From an uncultured Clostridia bacterium (lineage in GTDB: Bacteria; Bacillota; Clostridia; Oscillospirales; Butyricicoccaceae), in contig CAJUJQ010000020.1 in NCBI GenBank assembly GCA_910586575.1, positions 1 through 32,922 of the forward strand: DNA of 32,922 bases. Reading direction: 5' to 3'. How positions within the stretch are numbered: position 1 is the stretch's first letter; each line of letters starts with the position of its first letter. Below are positions 22,934 to 31,073 of the stretch, piece by piece. The position numbers were made by a program, and so were the translations under genes. The notes under the pieces are model-generated. The model was not told where the DNA came from. It was given only the letters and a program-made list of their open reading frames with translations, and made no database searches.

Positions 22934-24592
22934 TTACGCAACCGCCGCGTAGCGCTCGTACGCGTCCTTATAAACCTGAAGAATTTCATTCATGTGGTAC
23001 TTTTCAACCAGCTCGGTTTTGTACGCTTCCCATTCCTCGTCGGTGGGGCCGCCGTCGCGGAGCCAGAGCGCTTCGCGCTCCTTGACGTAGCCTTCAAAGT
23101 CGGTGCGGTACTGGTCGAGAACGTCCAGTTCCTGCGAGGTAAAGACGCAGTCCACCGGATAGAAGGTCTTGTCATCCACGTAATTGAACCAGAAGTTTTC
23201 TAAGTCGTTCAGTCGCTCAAGCGCGCGGTCCTCCATGTGGAACACGCTGGTGTAATACTCGGAAAGGATGAGCTTCGGCCCCTGTACTTCATAGGTGCTC
23301 TTCAGCTCGCCAAGGGATTTGTTGTACTGCGCGCGCGCTTCATCGTCGGTCAGGGTGACATACATCCCGTCCTTGTCCTTTTCTTCCCTGAAGTAAACGC
23401 CAATCGGGCCATACTGGAGCTGCATCACGGTTTCCCCGTCGTACCACTGGTCGTAGAACTTCAGCAAATTGATGGGGCTTTTGCAGTCCCTGGTAATGCA
23501 AAGCTGTCCGGAGGAGACGGCGGAGCCTGCCGATTTCAGGGTGACGGTGCACTTGCCGTCGGGGCCTTTCAGCGGGGGCAGGTATACATAATCCTCCGCG
23601 TGGGTGCTCATCAGCTCGTTGATTTCCCACCAGGTGGCAACGCCGACGTAACCCTGTGCGCACTTGGCAAGGTACTGGTTCGCGTCGTGGCTGAATACCT
23701 CGATGTCAATCAGGCCGTCCTCGTACCAATCGTGGTAATAGGTGACCGCGTCGCGGTACTCGTCGCTCACCGAATCGAACACGACCTCTTTGTCCTTGGT
23801 CAGCCGCAAATCCATGCAGACATCGCTCCAGTTGGTCAGGCCGAAGGGCGCGTAGAAGATGTTCTGCCCCCAGCACCATTCGTCAAAGCCAAAGGACATC
23901 GGGATGGTATTTCCGGGGTCAGCGCCGTAGATTTTGTGCGCCATGTCGTTATCCTTGAATGCTTGTAGCGCGGTTTTCAGCTCCTCTACCGTCTCGGGCA
24001 CCGGTAACCCAAGGTCGTCCAGCCACTTCTTGTTAATCATGGAAAACTGCTGGATGGAGTGGATGGAATAATCCTCCTCCGCGCCGGTCGCGGCGGTGCC
24101 CATCATTTCAGCGGCTGGCAGGCCGTAAATCATGCCGTCCGCCTGGGTGATGGCGGCGCGGATTCTGGGGTTTTCGTCCAGGATCGCGCACAGGTTCGGC
24201 ATGATATCGGGGGTAAGGTACGGCGTCAGATCGAGGAACGTCCCGCTGTGTCCGTGCCGCCCGATATCGTAATTCGAGAAGCCGACCGCCTGGAACGCGT
24301 CCGGCAGGTTGCCGCCGGTAATGCGGATGTTGACCTGTTCGCCAAGGGAGTCCGACATGGTTTCCCAGTTGATTTTGATACCCGCCTTTTGCATCAGTTC
24401 ATTGAGCACCGGGTTGTCGTCATAGCCGGGGGACAGCGCCGAGATGCCGCTGACAATATGGAATTCGGTCTGCTCGGTGTTTTCATTGACCGTGCCGTCG
24501 TTCGGGTTTTCCCCGGCCCCGCCCGCGCAGCCGCTCAGCAACAGCGCGGAGGAAAGCGCGAGGGCAATGGTGTGTTTCATGCTTTTCCGCAT
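22934..24592 (-). CDS. ABC transporter substrate-binding lipoprotein (LplA-like, family 1)
   Basis: A 552-residue extracellular sugar-binding lipoprotein of the large LplA/family-1 type. The signal peptide ends in LLLSGC with the lipid-bearing C22. A Gly/Asn/Glu-rich tether (about 23-43) follows, and then the binding domain with ETMSDSLGEQVN and GGNLPDAF near residues 76-99. AAAGGAG precedes the ATG. It works with the two upstream permeases to import oligosaccharides. The neighbouring GH32 and fructokinase point to fructo-oligosaccharides or sucrose, which is inference from context. Confidence 0.93.
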   Translation of the reverse strand: MRKSMKHTIALALSSALLLSGCAGGAGENPNDGTVNENTEQTEFHIVSGISALSPGYDDNPVLNELMQKAGIKINWETMSDSLGEQVNIRITGGNLPDAFQAVGFSNYDIGRHGHSGTFLDLTPYLTPDIMPNLCAILDENPRIRAAITQADGMIYGLPAAEMMGTAATGAEEDYSIHSIQQFSMINKKWLDDLGLPVPETVEELKTALQAFKDNDMAHKIYGADPGNTIPMSFGFDEWCWGQNIFYAPFGLTNWSDVCMDLRLTKDKEVVFDSVSDEYRDAVTYYHDWYEDGLIDIEVFSHDANQYLAKCAQGYVGVATWWEINELMSTHAEDYVYLPPLKGPDGKCTVTLKSAGSAVSSGQLCITRDCKSPINLLKFYDQWYDGETVMQLQYGPIGVYFREEKDKDGMYVTLTDDEARAQYNKSLGELKSTYEVQGPKLILSEYYTSVFHMEDRALERLNDLENFWFNYVDDKTFYPVDCVFTSQELDVLDQYRTDFEGYVKEREALWLRDGGPTDEEWEAYKTELVEKYHMNEILQVYKDAYERYAAVA

Positions 24593-24609
24593 AACAATGC
24601 TCCTTTTCT

Positions 24610-24638
24610 ATCATAAATCATTATGACGCTGCCGTCAA
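24610..24638 (-). promoter_or_regulatory. Possible internal promoter before the binding-protein gene
   Basis: Read leftward, TTGACG (24633-24638), 17 bp, TATGAT (24610-24615). The predicted start of transcription falls at the edge of the ribosome binding site, which weakens the case. Confidence 0.35.
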
Positions 24639-24639
24639 G

Positions 24640-24700
24640 AGCGGGTTTCCGCTGAAGAACGAAGTTCTTCGGCCCGCCCTTTTGCCATGGTAAAAGGCCA
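24640..24700 (-). repeat. Stem-loops between permease and binding-protein genes
   Basis: On the minus strand a CCTTTT/AAAAGG hairpin is followed by a GCGGG...CCCGC stem with an inner perfect GAAGAAC-TTC-GTTCTTC hairpin. No T-run follows. Such intercistronic structures often stabilise or shape the mRNA so that the binding protein is made in excess over permeases. Confidence 0.5.
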
Positions 24701-24705
24701 TTGGC

Positions 24706-25617
24706 TCAGCCTTTGACCGCACCCGCCATGAAGCCCTTTTCAAAATACTTCTGAACATAGGGGTAAGCGATCAGCATGGGCAGCGCCGCGACAATCATCG
24801 AACAGAATTTGATCATTTCGGTCATCTTGTTCAGCTCGGCGAAGCCGCCGGAAACCATTGCCGCCTGCTCCTGGCTGGCGGAGCTTTTCAGCAGGATGCC
24901 GCGCAGGACGAGCGGAAGGGGCTGGCCCTTGCCGCCGAGGTAAATCATCGCTGTGAACCAGTCGTTCCAGTAAGCGACCATGCTGAACACCGCCATAACC
25001 GCCATGATGGGCATGGACAGCGGGATAATTACGTTGATAAAGGAGCGCAGCTTGGAGCAGCCGTCAATCTCGGACGCTTCAATCAGCGAGTGGGGGATGC
25101 TGTTCTTGAAGTAGTTGCGGACAATAATCATGTTGCCGACACCCACGCCGCCGGGCAGGAACAGCGACCACATATTGCCAATCAGGCCGGTCTGCTTGAC
25201 GACCAGGTAGGTGGGGATCATGCCGCCGCCAAAGTACATGGTAATGACAAAGAACAGGCTGATCCATTTCCGGCCGGGGAGCTTGTCATCGGACAGCGGA
25301 TACGCGGTGATATACAGCATGACGACCGAGAAGATGGTGCCGATCACGGTATATTTGACCGAGTTCAGGAAGCCGCTGACAATGCCGGGGTCGGCGAACA
25401 CCGCCTTGTAGCCGTCCAGGGTAAAGCCGCTGGGCAGCAGGAAGGTTTTGCCCGCATACACCGCGTAGGGGTCGGAGAAGGATGCCACAAGCACATAATA
25501 AAGCGGATACGCCACAATCACCAGCACCACCGTGCAGATGGCCGCGAGGACGATATCGCTGGTTTTATCGGACATGCCGGGGCCTTTTTTGATTTTGGCG
25601 GAATTCGTATTTGCCAT
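24706..25617 (-). CDS. Carbohydrate ABC transporter permease (LplC/YtcP-like)
   Basis: A 303-residue inner-membrane permease of the MalG/BPD_transp_1 family. After a basic N-terminus, TM1 is about 22-42, and five further spans follow. The EAA loop that contacts the ATPase is SLIEASEIDGCSKLRSFINVIIPLSMP (about residues 178-204; read in two parts, EASEIDG and IIPLSMP). The C-terminus YVQKYFEKGFMAGAVKG is typical of the LplC group. It follows the partner permease by 15 nt. No ATPase is encoded in the cluster, so a shared MsmX/UgpC-type ATPase elsewhere would be needed. Confidence 0.93.
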   Translation of the reverse strand: MANTNSAKIKKGPGMSDKTSDIVLAAICTVVLVIVAYPLYYVLVASFSDPYAVYAGKTFLLPSGFTLDGYKAVFADPGIVSGFLNSVKYTVIGTIFSVVMLYITAYPLSDDKLPGRKWISLFFVITMYFGGGMIPTYLVVKQTGLIGNMWSLFLPGGVGVGNMIIVRNYFKNSIPHSLIEASEIDGCSKLRSFINVIIPLSMPIMAVMAVFSMVAYWNDWFTAMIYLGGKGQPLPLVLRGILLKSSASQEQAAMVSGGFAELNKMTEMIKFCSMIVAALPMLIAYPYVQKYFEKGFMAGAVKG

Positions 25618-25632
25618 GTTTGCCGCCCTCCT

Positions 25633-26583
25633 TTACACAAATTCAACGTCCGAGGCCTTGGACGCAATCCTGTTGACGATGACCAGCAGCAGGATATTGA
25701 TGACCGTATTGAACAAGCCGACCGCCGTCGAATAGCTGTACTTGCCCTGTTCAATACCGAGCTGATAAACATAAACCGCAATGACATCCGAGGTTGCCTT
25801 GTTCAGGTCGGTCTGGAGCAGCCAGACCTTTTCAAAGCCGACGTTCATTAAACCGCCCGCCGCCATAATCAGGTTGAGGATTGCCATCGGCAGCAGCTCC
25901 GGAATATCAATGTGCAGGATGCGCTGGAACACCGACGCGCCGTCAATTTTTGCCGCTTCATAAAGGCTGGTGTCCACATTGGCGAGGGTCGCAAGGTAGA
26001 TGATGCAGCCCCAGCCCGCGTCCTGCCAGATGCCGGACGCAATGTAGATGGTGCGGAACGCCTGCGACTGGGTCAGGAAATCAATCTGCGTGCCGAGCAG
26101 CAGATTGAGCAGGCCGCCCGTGGGGCTGAGGAAAATCTTAATCATACCGCAGATAACCATCACCGAGATAAAGTGCGGCGCATAAAGGACGGTCTGCACC
26201 ACCCGCTTGAACCGCGCAAAGCGCACCTGGTTAATAATCAGCGACAGGATAATCGGGATTGGGAAGCTCCAAAGCAGGCTGTACAGCGCGATGAGCACGG
26301 TATTTTTCATCATACGCCCGAAGTTCGGCGAGGTGAAGAACCGTTCAAACCATTGCAGCCCGACCCATTTGCTCTGGGTGAAGCCGAGGCTTGGGTCGAA
26401 GTCCCGGAACGCAATCTGGATACCGTACATCGGGATGTACTTGTAAACCAGCGTCAGCAGAACCGGGATGGCAAGCAGCGCGTACAGCTGCCAGTTGTCC
26501 TTCATGCGCTGCCCAAGCGATTTGGTATAGCGCCGTTTCACGGCTGCCGTGCCGCCCGAGGGATTTCCACTCTTAGTTTTCAT
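25633..26583 (-). CDS. Carbohydrate ABC transporter permease (LplB/YtrB-like)
   Basis: A 316-residue permease of the MalF-side of the LplB group. A basic N-terminal tail (1-30) leads to TM1 (about 33-52), followed by the hallmark KYIPMYGIQIAFRDF and the large external loop with WVGLQWFERFF. The EAA loop reads YEAAKIDGASVFQRI followed by HIDIPELLP (about 209-232). It is first in the leftward operon, preceded by AAGGATG and 100 nt of leader downstream of the inverted-repeat operator. Partner: the permease directly downstream. Confidence 0.93.
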   Translation of the reverse strand: MKTKSGNPSGGTAAVKRRYTKSLGQRMKDNWQLYALLAIPVLLTLVYKYIPMYGIQIAFRDFDPSLGFTQSKWVGLQWFERFFTSPNFGRMMKNTVLIALYSLLWSFPIPIILSLIINQVRFARFKRVVQTVLYAPHFISVMVICGMIKIFLSPTGGLLNLLLGTQIDFLTQSQAFRTIYIASGIWQDAGWGCIIYLATLANVDTSLYEAAKIDGASVFQRILHIDIPELLPMAILNLIMAAGGLMNVGFEKVWLLQTDLNKATSDVIAVYVYQLGIEQGKYSYSTAVGLFNTVINILLLVIVNRIASKASDVEFV

Positions 26584-26682
26584 GTTGACTCACATCCTTG
26601 AAAGATAAATTTACCGAAGTGTGAATAGTTTCATGCCCTTTCGCTTGCATCCCCCCTTTTTTGTCAGCGACTACTCTCTCAT

Positions 26683-26742
26683 ATAACGATTCACGTATTA
26701 TACATGGAATTTCGCGTTGATGATCTCTTCGTGAATCGTTAT
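26683..26742. promoter_or_regulatory. 13-bp inverted repeat around the leftward promoter; candidate LacI operators
   Basis: ATAACGATTCACG (26683-26695) and its exact reverse complement CGTGAATCGTTAT (26730-26742) flank 34 nt holding a leftward -10 TATAAT (minus strand, 26697-26702) without a strong -35. The arms cover both ends of the promoter. Related CGTGAA/TTCACG half-sites recur at about 26804-26810 and 26877-26883. The placement fits repression by the LacI-family protein encoded divergently at 27016. Confidence 0.6.
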
Positions 26743-26885
26743 TTTGATGTGTTTATCTTATCAAACGGAATTTCTCTTGTCAAGTTTCTCAAGAATCTTT
26801 CTTCGTGAAACCTTTCATTTTGTAGGAATGACTAATTATGACGTTCACATTTTGTTTACATCGACAAAATGCAGCGTTTCACGAG

Positions 26886-26899
26886 AATTTCATGAAATT
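26886..26899. promoter_or_regulatory. 14-bp palindrome upstream of the LacI-gene promoter
   Basis: AATTTCATGAAATT is a perfect palindrome ending 4 bp before the -35 of the regulator gene. It may be an autoregulatory site, although its centre (CATG) differs from the CG centre common in LacI operators. Confidence 0.4.
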
Positions 26900-26903
26900 T
26901 CTC

Positions 26904-26933
26904 TTTACAAATCCGCCCGGATTCTGGTATGAT
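26904..26933 (+). promoter_or_regulatory. Promoter of the LacI-family regulator operon
   Basis: TTTACA (26904-26909), 18 bp, TGG-TATGAT (26925-26933): a near-consensus promoter with extended -10. The transcript would start near 26940, 75 nt before the ATG. Confidence 0.7.
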
Positions 26934-27015
26934 AAGTGCAGAAACCAGATGGAACCCGCGCCGTCCGTTCCGGCTGCGGCGCTGCGATATGAAAGGTTTC
27001 ACAAAGGAGGGCACC

Positions 27016-28014
27016 ATGAAAAGCACCCAACCAACCATGAAGGATGTCGCGCGGGAAGCGGGCGTCGCGCTGGGGACGGTCTCCAAGGTATTCAACGGGA
27101 TTCCCGTCGGGGAAAGCTACCGCACGAAGGTGGAGGACGCCGCGCGCAAGCTCGGCTACCAGGTCAACCAATATGCACGCGGCCTGCGCGCCAACAAAAC
27201 CTATACCGTCGCCCTGATCCTGCCCGGCGTGGACCACCCCTTCTTTTCCGCGCTGGCGCAGCACATCTGCACCGAGCTGCTCCGGCGGGACCACCGGATG
27301 CTGTTATATGTTACCGCTTCCCGCCCCGATGTGGAACAGCAGTGCGTGCAGATGGTGCGCCAGAACCGGGTGGACGGCATCATCGGACTGACCTATAACG
27401 CCCTTGAAATCGACGAAAACCTTCCCTTTGTCAGCATCGACCGCTTTTTCAGCCCCAACGTCCCCTGCGTGACGGCGGACAACTACGGCGGCGGCCGCAT
27501 GGCAGCCGAAAAGCTGCTCGAGCTGGGGTGCAGGCATCCGGCGTTCCTGCGCACCGGCTCGACCAACCCCGGCGAAGCCGACAAGCGCGGGGATGGGTTC
27601 AAGGCGCTATGCAATGCCCGGAACGTGCCCTTTGACGCGCTGGAACTGAACGACGGGGACGATTTCGGGCGGTTCCGCGACTTCTTCCTCTCGCACCGGG
27701 ACAGCGGCGGCAGGCTCGATATCGATGGGATTTTCTGCTCTACCGACTTGCTGGCGTGGCGGATACAGCAGATTTTGGAAGGGCTTGGCATCCGCGTCCC
27801 CGAGGACGTGCAAATCATCGGCTTTGACGGTTCGCGGCATTTCGATGCGGATGGGCTGTACTGCTCCACCATCGTCCAGCCCATCGAGAAAATCGCGCAG
27901 ACCTGCGTAGATTTCCTTCTAGAAAAAGACCGTTCCAACCTTCCCGCGCTGATTTGCCTGCCCGTAACCTACGCCGCGGGCGGCACCACCCGGGAACCCG
28001 CCGAGGAGGGTTAA
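27016..28014 (+). CDS. LacI-family transcriptional regulator
   Basis: A 332-residue repressor-type regulator. AAAGGAGG precedes the ATG at 27016; the frame is open further upstream but crosses the promoter. The helix-turn-helix is MKDVAREAGVALGTVSKVFNG (about residues 8-28, hinge helix VEDAARKLGY following). The C-terminal sugar-binding domain starts VALILPGVDHPFF and contains DNYGGGRMAAEKLLELG and the dimer-region PVTYAAGGTT. It is divergent from the ABC-GH32-fructokinase operon and is the likely controller of that operon, with a sugar as inducer. Three further genes follow at spacings of 3 nt or overlaps. Confidence 0.93.
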   Translation: MKSTQPTMKDVAREAGVALGTVSKVFNGIPVGESYRTKVEDAARKLGYQVNQYARGLRANKTYTVALILPGVDHPFFSALAQHICTELLRRDHRMLLYVTASRPDVEQQCVQMVRQNRVDGIIGLTYNALEIDENLPFVSIDRFFSPNVPCVTADNYGGGRMAAEKLLELGCRHPAFLRTGSTNPGEADKRGDGFKALCNARNVPFDALELNDGDDFGRFRDFFLSHRDSGGRLDIDGIFCSTDLLAWRIQQILEGLGIRVPEDVQIIGFDGSRHFDADGLYCSTIVQPIEKIAQTCVDFLLEKDRSNLPALICLPVTYAAGGTTREPAEEG

Positions 28015-28017
28015 GCC

Positions 28018-28737
28018 ATGGCTAGCGCATATTTAAGATGGCTGCACCGCAATGAGCAGCCCGAACAGCCGCTGGTGCTGACCCCGGCACAGAAGCGGAA
28101 AAACTGGTGGGATTACCACAAATGGCATGTCGTACTGGGCGCGGCGATGCTGGCAATCGCGGGCAGCGTCCTCTGGGACGCGTCCGGCATCGGGAAGCCT
28201 GTGCCGGATTACCAGGTTGCCTATGTCGGCGCGAACGCGCTCCCGGACGACACCGCCGCCGCGCTCGAACAGGGCTTTGCCGCGCTGGGCGAGGACTTAA
28301 ATGGGGACGGCAAAGTGTTGGTCCGGCTCAACCAATACACGTCGTCAAACGAGGACGCTTCTGTCGCGGCAGCTGCGGCAACCTCCTTAATGGGGGATAT
28401 TTTGGAGTGTGAAAGCTATTTCTTCCTGCTTGAGGACCCGGAGCGGTTTCAGGAGGATTATCACGCGCTGCGCCGCCTGGATGGCTCGCTGCCGCCGGAG
28501 GCGAGCCGCTCCGCCGAGGGGACCTTCCTTTCATGGAAACAATGCCCGGTTCTGGAAGGTTTTGCGCTGGGGGACTATTCCTATCGGTTTATGGACCGCA
28601 CCGTGACCGGCAGCAGCCAAGCGCTGGCATCCCAGTTATACCTTGCCCGGCGCGGTTTCTGGACGGAAAAAGCGGCGGCATACCCCGATGGCTGCGACCG
28701 CCTGTGGGATCGATTGACGGAAGGAGCGCCAGCATGA
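28018..28737 (+). CDS. Membrane-anchored protein of unknown function
   Basis: A 239-residue protein that I cannot assign to a family. The N-terminal 36 residues are cytoplasmic (with a KRKNWWDYHKWH motif near 28-38), one membrane helix follows (about 39-56), and the remaining 180 residues would lie outside. The outer part begins DYQVAYVGANALPDD, resembling the first strand of a binding-protein-like fold, and contains DLNGDGKVLV, an acidic loop. It starts 3 nt after the regulator stop codon and overlaps the next gene by ATGA. The operon setting suggests an envelope role tied to the sugar system. Confidence 0.75.
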   Translation: MASAYLRWLHRNEQPEQPLVLTPAQKRKNWWDYHKWHVVLGAAMLAIAGSVLWDASGIGKPVPDYQVAYVGANALPDDTAAALEQGFAALGEDLNGDGKVLVRLNQYTSSNEDASVAAAAATSLMGDILECESYFFLLEDPERFQEDYHALRRLDGSLPPEASRSAEGTFLSWKQCPVLEGFALGDYSYRFMDRTVTGSSQALASQLYLARRGFWTEKAAAYPDGCDRLWDRLTEGAPA

Positions 28738-29345
28738 AAATAAAACGTTATTTTGCTATCTTTTGCGCGTGCGCGCTGCTTCTGACCGGCTGCGCCGCGC
28801 AGAAGGCGCAGCCCGAGCAGGCAGCGGACGGCACGCCCTGGAACGAAGGCTGGACGGCCATCGGCGGCATCCTCGGCGTGGAAGCGATGGACAACGGCCT
28901 GACCCTGCGCGACACCAACAGCGTGATTGCCGCAAGCGGGATGTACTACGCGCTGTGGGCGGTCGGCGAACCGCAGCCGTTCACCAACGCGGACGGCGAC
29001 GACGCCGACCTCTATGACGCACAGCTCGCGGTTGTCGTCTCCGAGCAGAAATCACCCGGGGACGCGGAAAAATCCCGGGCGGATTGGATTGCGCTCGCGG
29101 AGGAAAACTACCAGATTACGGCACAGGATTCACAGCAGTGCAACGGCGCGGACTATACCGTCCTGGAATACACCTACCAATCGGAGGGCAACCCCTATGC
29201 GCGCGGCGCGTCCGCGTTCGGCGTTTACGGGGACACGGCGGTCTGTATGGAGCTTTCCTGCCTGGACAGCTTCACGGGCGATGAAACGGAATACTTATCC
29301 GCATTTTTGGCGCACAGCCACTACGCGGCGCAGAAAGGGGACTGA
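28734..29345 (+). CDS. Small lipoprotein of unknown function
   Basis: A 203-residue lipoprotein. GGAAGGAG precedes the ATG at 28734, which overlaps the upstream stop codon (ATGA). The signal peptide ends LLLTGC with lipid-bearing C20. The mature part starts with an Ala/Gln-rich tether, then a domain with WTAIGGILGVEAMDNG and, after an extended MYYALWAVGEPQPF strand, a beta-rich C-terminal half (YTVLEYTYQSEGN). No family is recognised. It is encoded with the unknown membrane protein and the YesL-like protein, so the three may act together at the membrane surface. Confidence 0.75.
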   Translation: MKIKRYFAIFCACALLLTGCAAQKAQPEQAADGTPWNEGWTAIGGILGVEAMDNGLTLRDTNSVIAASGMYYALWAVGEPQPFTNADGDDADLYDAQLAVVVSEQKSPGDAEKSRADWIALAEENYQITAQDSQQCNGADYTVLEYTYQSEGNPYARGASAFGVYGDTAVCMELSCLDSFTGDETEYLSAFLAHSHYAAQKGD

Positions 29346-29349
29346 CGGA

Positions 29350-30105
29350 ATGGGACTCTTCACACCGGATGAGCCGTATCACGGAGACGCCCCCCGAACC
29401 GGCTTTGACCGCTACAAACAGCAGCTTTCGGACAACGCCAAGCGCTGGATGATGGTCAACCTGCTGACGCTGGCAGGCGCGGCCCCGCTTGCGGCAGGTA
29501 TCTTCTATGCCGTCGCGTCGTCGAGCGTGCTGCTTCTGTTCCCCCTCTCCTTTTTGGGCGGAGCCGTTTTCGGCCCCTTCCTCGCGGGGATGTACGACGC
29601 TGTTTTGCGCGGGCTGCGGGACGACCCCCACTCGTGGTGGGACAACTACAAACGCGCCTGGAAACAGAATTGGTGCGGAAGTATCCTCCCCGGCGCGGTG
29701 TTTGGCATGTGCATCGGGCTGTATGCCTTTATGGGAATGCTGTTTTGGTGGGCAAGCACCCCTCCCGGCTTCGGGACGGTCACGGTGTATCTGTTTGGGC
29801 TGCTGCTCCTGCTCTGCGTCAACAGCCTGTACTGGCCGCAGCTGGTGCTGTTCCGGCAGTCGAATTTTCTGAGGCTGAAAAATACGCTGCTGTTTTGCGT
29901 GCTCTATTTTTGGCGGGTGCTGGGCGCGGGCGCGGTTCAGGTGCTTTACCTTGCGCTGCTCGTATTATTTGCGCCCTGGACGCTTTTGTTATTGCCGGTT
30001 CTGGGAATCTGGTATATCCTGTTTTTGAGCCAGCTGATCCTTTATCCAAAGCTTGATGAGGCGTTCCACATTAACGACAGCTTCCGGACAGGGGAGGACG
30101 ATTAA
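29350..30105 (+). CDS. YesL/DUF624-family membrane protein
   Basis: A 251-residue integral membrane protein of the YesL (DUF624) family. The cytoplasmic N-terminus (FTPDEPYHGD) precedes about six hydrophobic spans (near 36-56, 62-82, 110-133, 143-162, 176-198 and 203-225). The conserved cytoplasmic loop DDPHSWWDNYKRAWKQNW lies about 91-108. The start at 29350 follows AAAGGGG. YesL-type genes are repeatedly found beside LplABC-type oligosaccharide transporters (in B. subtilis next to the yes pectin genes), but their biochemical role is not established. Here it closes the regulator operon. Confidence 0.82.
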   Translation: MGLFTPDEPYHGDAPRTGFDRYKQQLSDNAKRWMMVNLLTLAGAAPLAAGIFYAVASSSVLLLFPLSFLGGAVFGPFLAGMYDAVLRGLRDDPHSWWDNYKRAWKQNWCGSILPGAVFGMCIGLYAFMGMLFWWASTPPGFGTVTVYLFGLLLLLCVNSLYWPQLVLFRQSNFLRLKNTLLFCVLYFWRVLGAGAVQVLYLALLVLFAPWTLLLLPVLGIWYILFLSQLILYPKLDEAFHINDSFRTGEDD

Positions 30106-30251
30106 CGGACTTGCTGCCTGTATTCATAGTTTGTCAGTCACGTTTCCATTTGCGGGCGCCAATGCGGTCTTATGGATACCGTTTTTTTGATGAGATGTCA
30201 AAATGATCCGAAAAATTTCCAAAAAGCTGCTATACACAGTCTCGCCGAAAA

Positions 30252-30260
30252 TGGTATAAT
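30252..30260 (+). promoter_or_regulatory. Extended -10 promoter of the DUF1638 gene
   Basis: TGG-TATAAT (30252-30260), with only a weak -35-like element (ATACAC, 30232-30237). The ATG lies 42 nt downstream behind AGGAGG. Confidence 0.6.
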
Positions 30261-30301
30261 AGATCCGTTCGGAAGCTATCGGGAAACAGGAGGAAAAATC
30301 C

Positions 30302-31057
30302 ATGAGACTTGCGCTGATCGGATGCATGGTGATGAACCGCGAAATCAGCCATTTGATTGCGGAAAGCGGGCATGTGGTCCGGGCGTGGTGGCTGCGGCAG
30401 GGGCTGCATGACACGCCGGATGTCCTGCGCACGGAATTGCAGCGCACAGTTGACGAAATCGAACGGGAAAACGGGCTTTTGCCGGAGCATCTGCGGTTCA
30501 AGGCGGTTGTGCTGGCTTATGGGCTGTGCTCGAACGGGGTCGTCGGGCTGCGCAGCCGGTCGCTGCCCATCGTGGTACCGCGCTGTGACGATTGTATTTC
30601 GCTGTTCCTCGGCTCGGCGGAACGCTACCGGGCGCTGTTCCTGGAAATGCCGGGAGCTTATTGGTATAACACAGGCTGGATTGAACAGGCGTTCACCCCC
30701 TCAAAGGAAAATTATGCCCGCAAACGCGCCGAGTACGTGGAAAATTACGGGGAAGAAAATGCCGATTTCCTGATGGAATGCGAAAACGGCTGGATGGACA
30801 AGTACCAATGCTGCGGCTTTATTTCCTGCCCGCTCGGCGACCGCCCGGATTACGAAGCATACGCACGGCAGGCAGCGGAGGATTTTGGCTGGCAGTTCCG
30901 CAAGGTCGAGGGCAGCATGGAATATTTTTCCGCGCTTGTGAACGGCCCGTGGGAGGATGACCGTTTTCTGGTCTGCCCGCCGCGCTGCCGTATGGAAGCA
31001 GATTTTTCCGACCGGAAGCTGCGCAGTGTCCCGGCTGAGCTGGACGACCAGCTGTAA
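30302..31057 (+). CDS. DUF1638-family protein, corrinoid-methyltransferase associated
   Basis: A 251-residue cytoplasmic protein. It begins MRLALIGCMVMNREI and carries conserved cysteine motifs: GLCSNGVVGL (about 79-88), PRCDDC (about 97-102) and CCGFISC (about 177-183). This pattern and length match DUF1638, whose genes are known mainly from clusters for corrinoid-dependent methyltransferases (methylamine or betaine type) and whose function is not established. The Cys clusters suggest metal or cofactor binding. The CAGGAGG site fixes the start. It precedes the cobalamin-riboswitch-like leader and corrinoid-uptake genes, in agreement with a corrinoid link. Confidence 0.8.
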   Translation: MRLALIGCMVMNREISHLIAESGHVVRAWWLRQGLHDTPDVLRTELQRTVDEIERENGLLPEHLRFKAVVLAYGLCSNGVVGLRSRSLPIVVPRCDDCISLFLGSAERYRALFLEMPGAYWYNTGWIEQAFTPSKENYARKRAEYVENYGEENADFLMECENGWMDKYQCCGFISCPLGDRPDYEAYARQAAEDFGWQFRKVEGSMEYFSALVNGPWEDDRFLVCPPRCRMEADFSDRKLRSVPAELDDQL

Positions 31058-31073
31058 CCGCCGAACGCCACAA

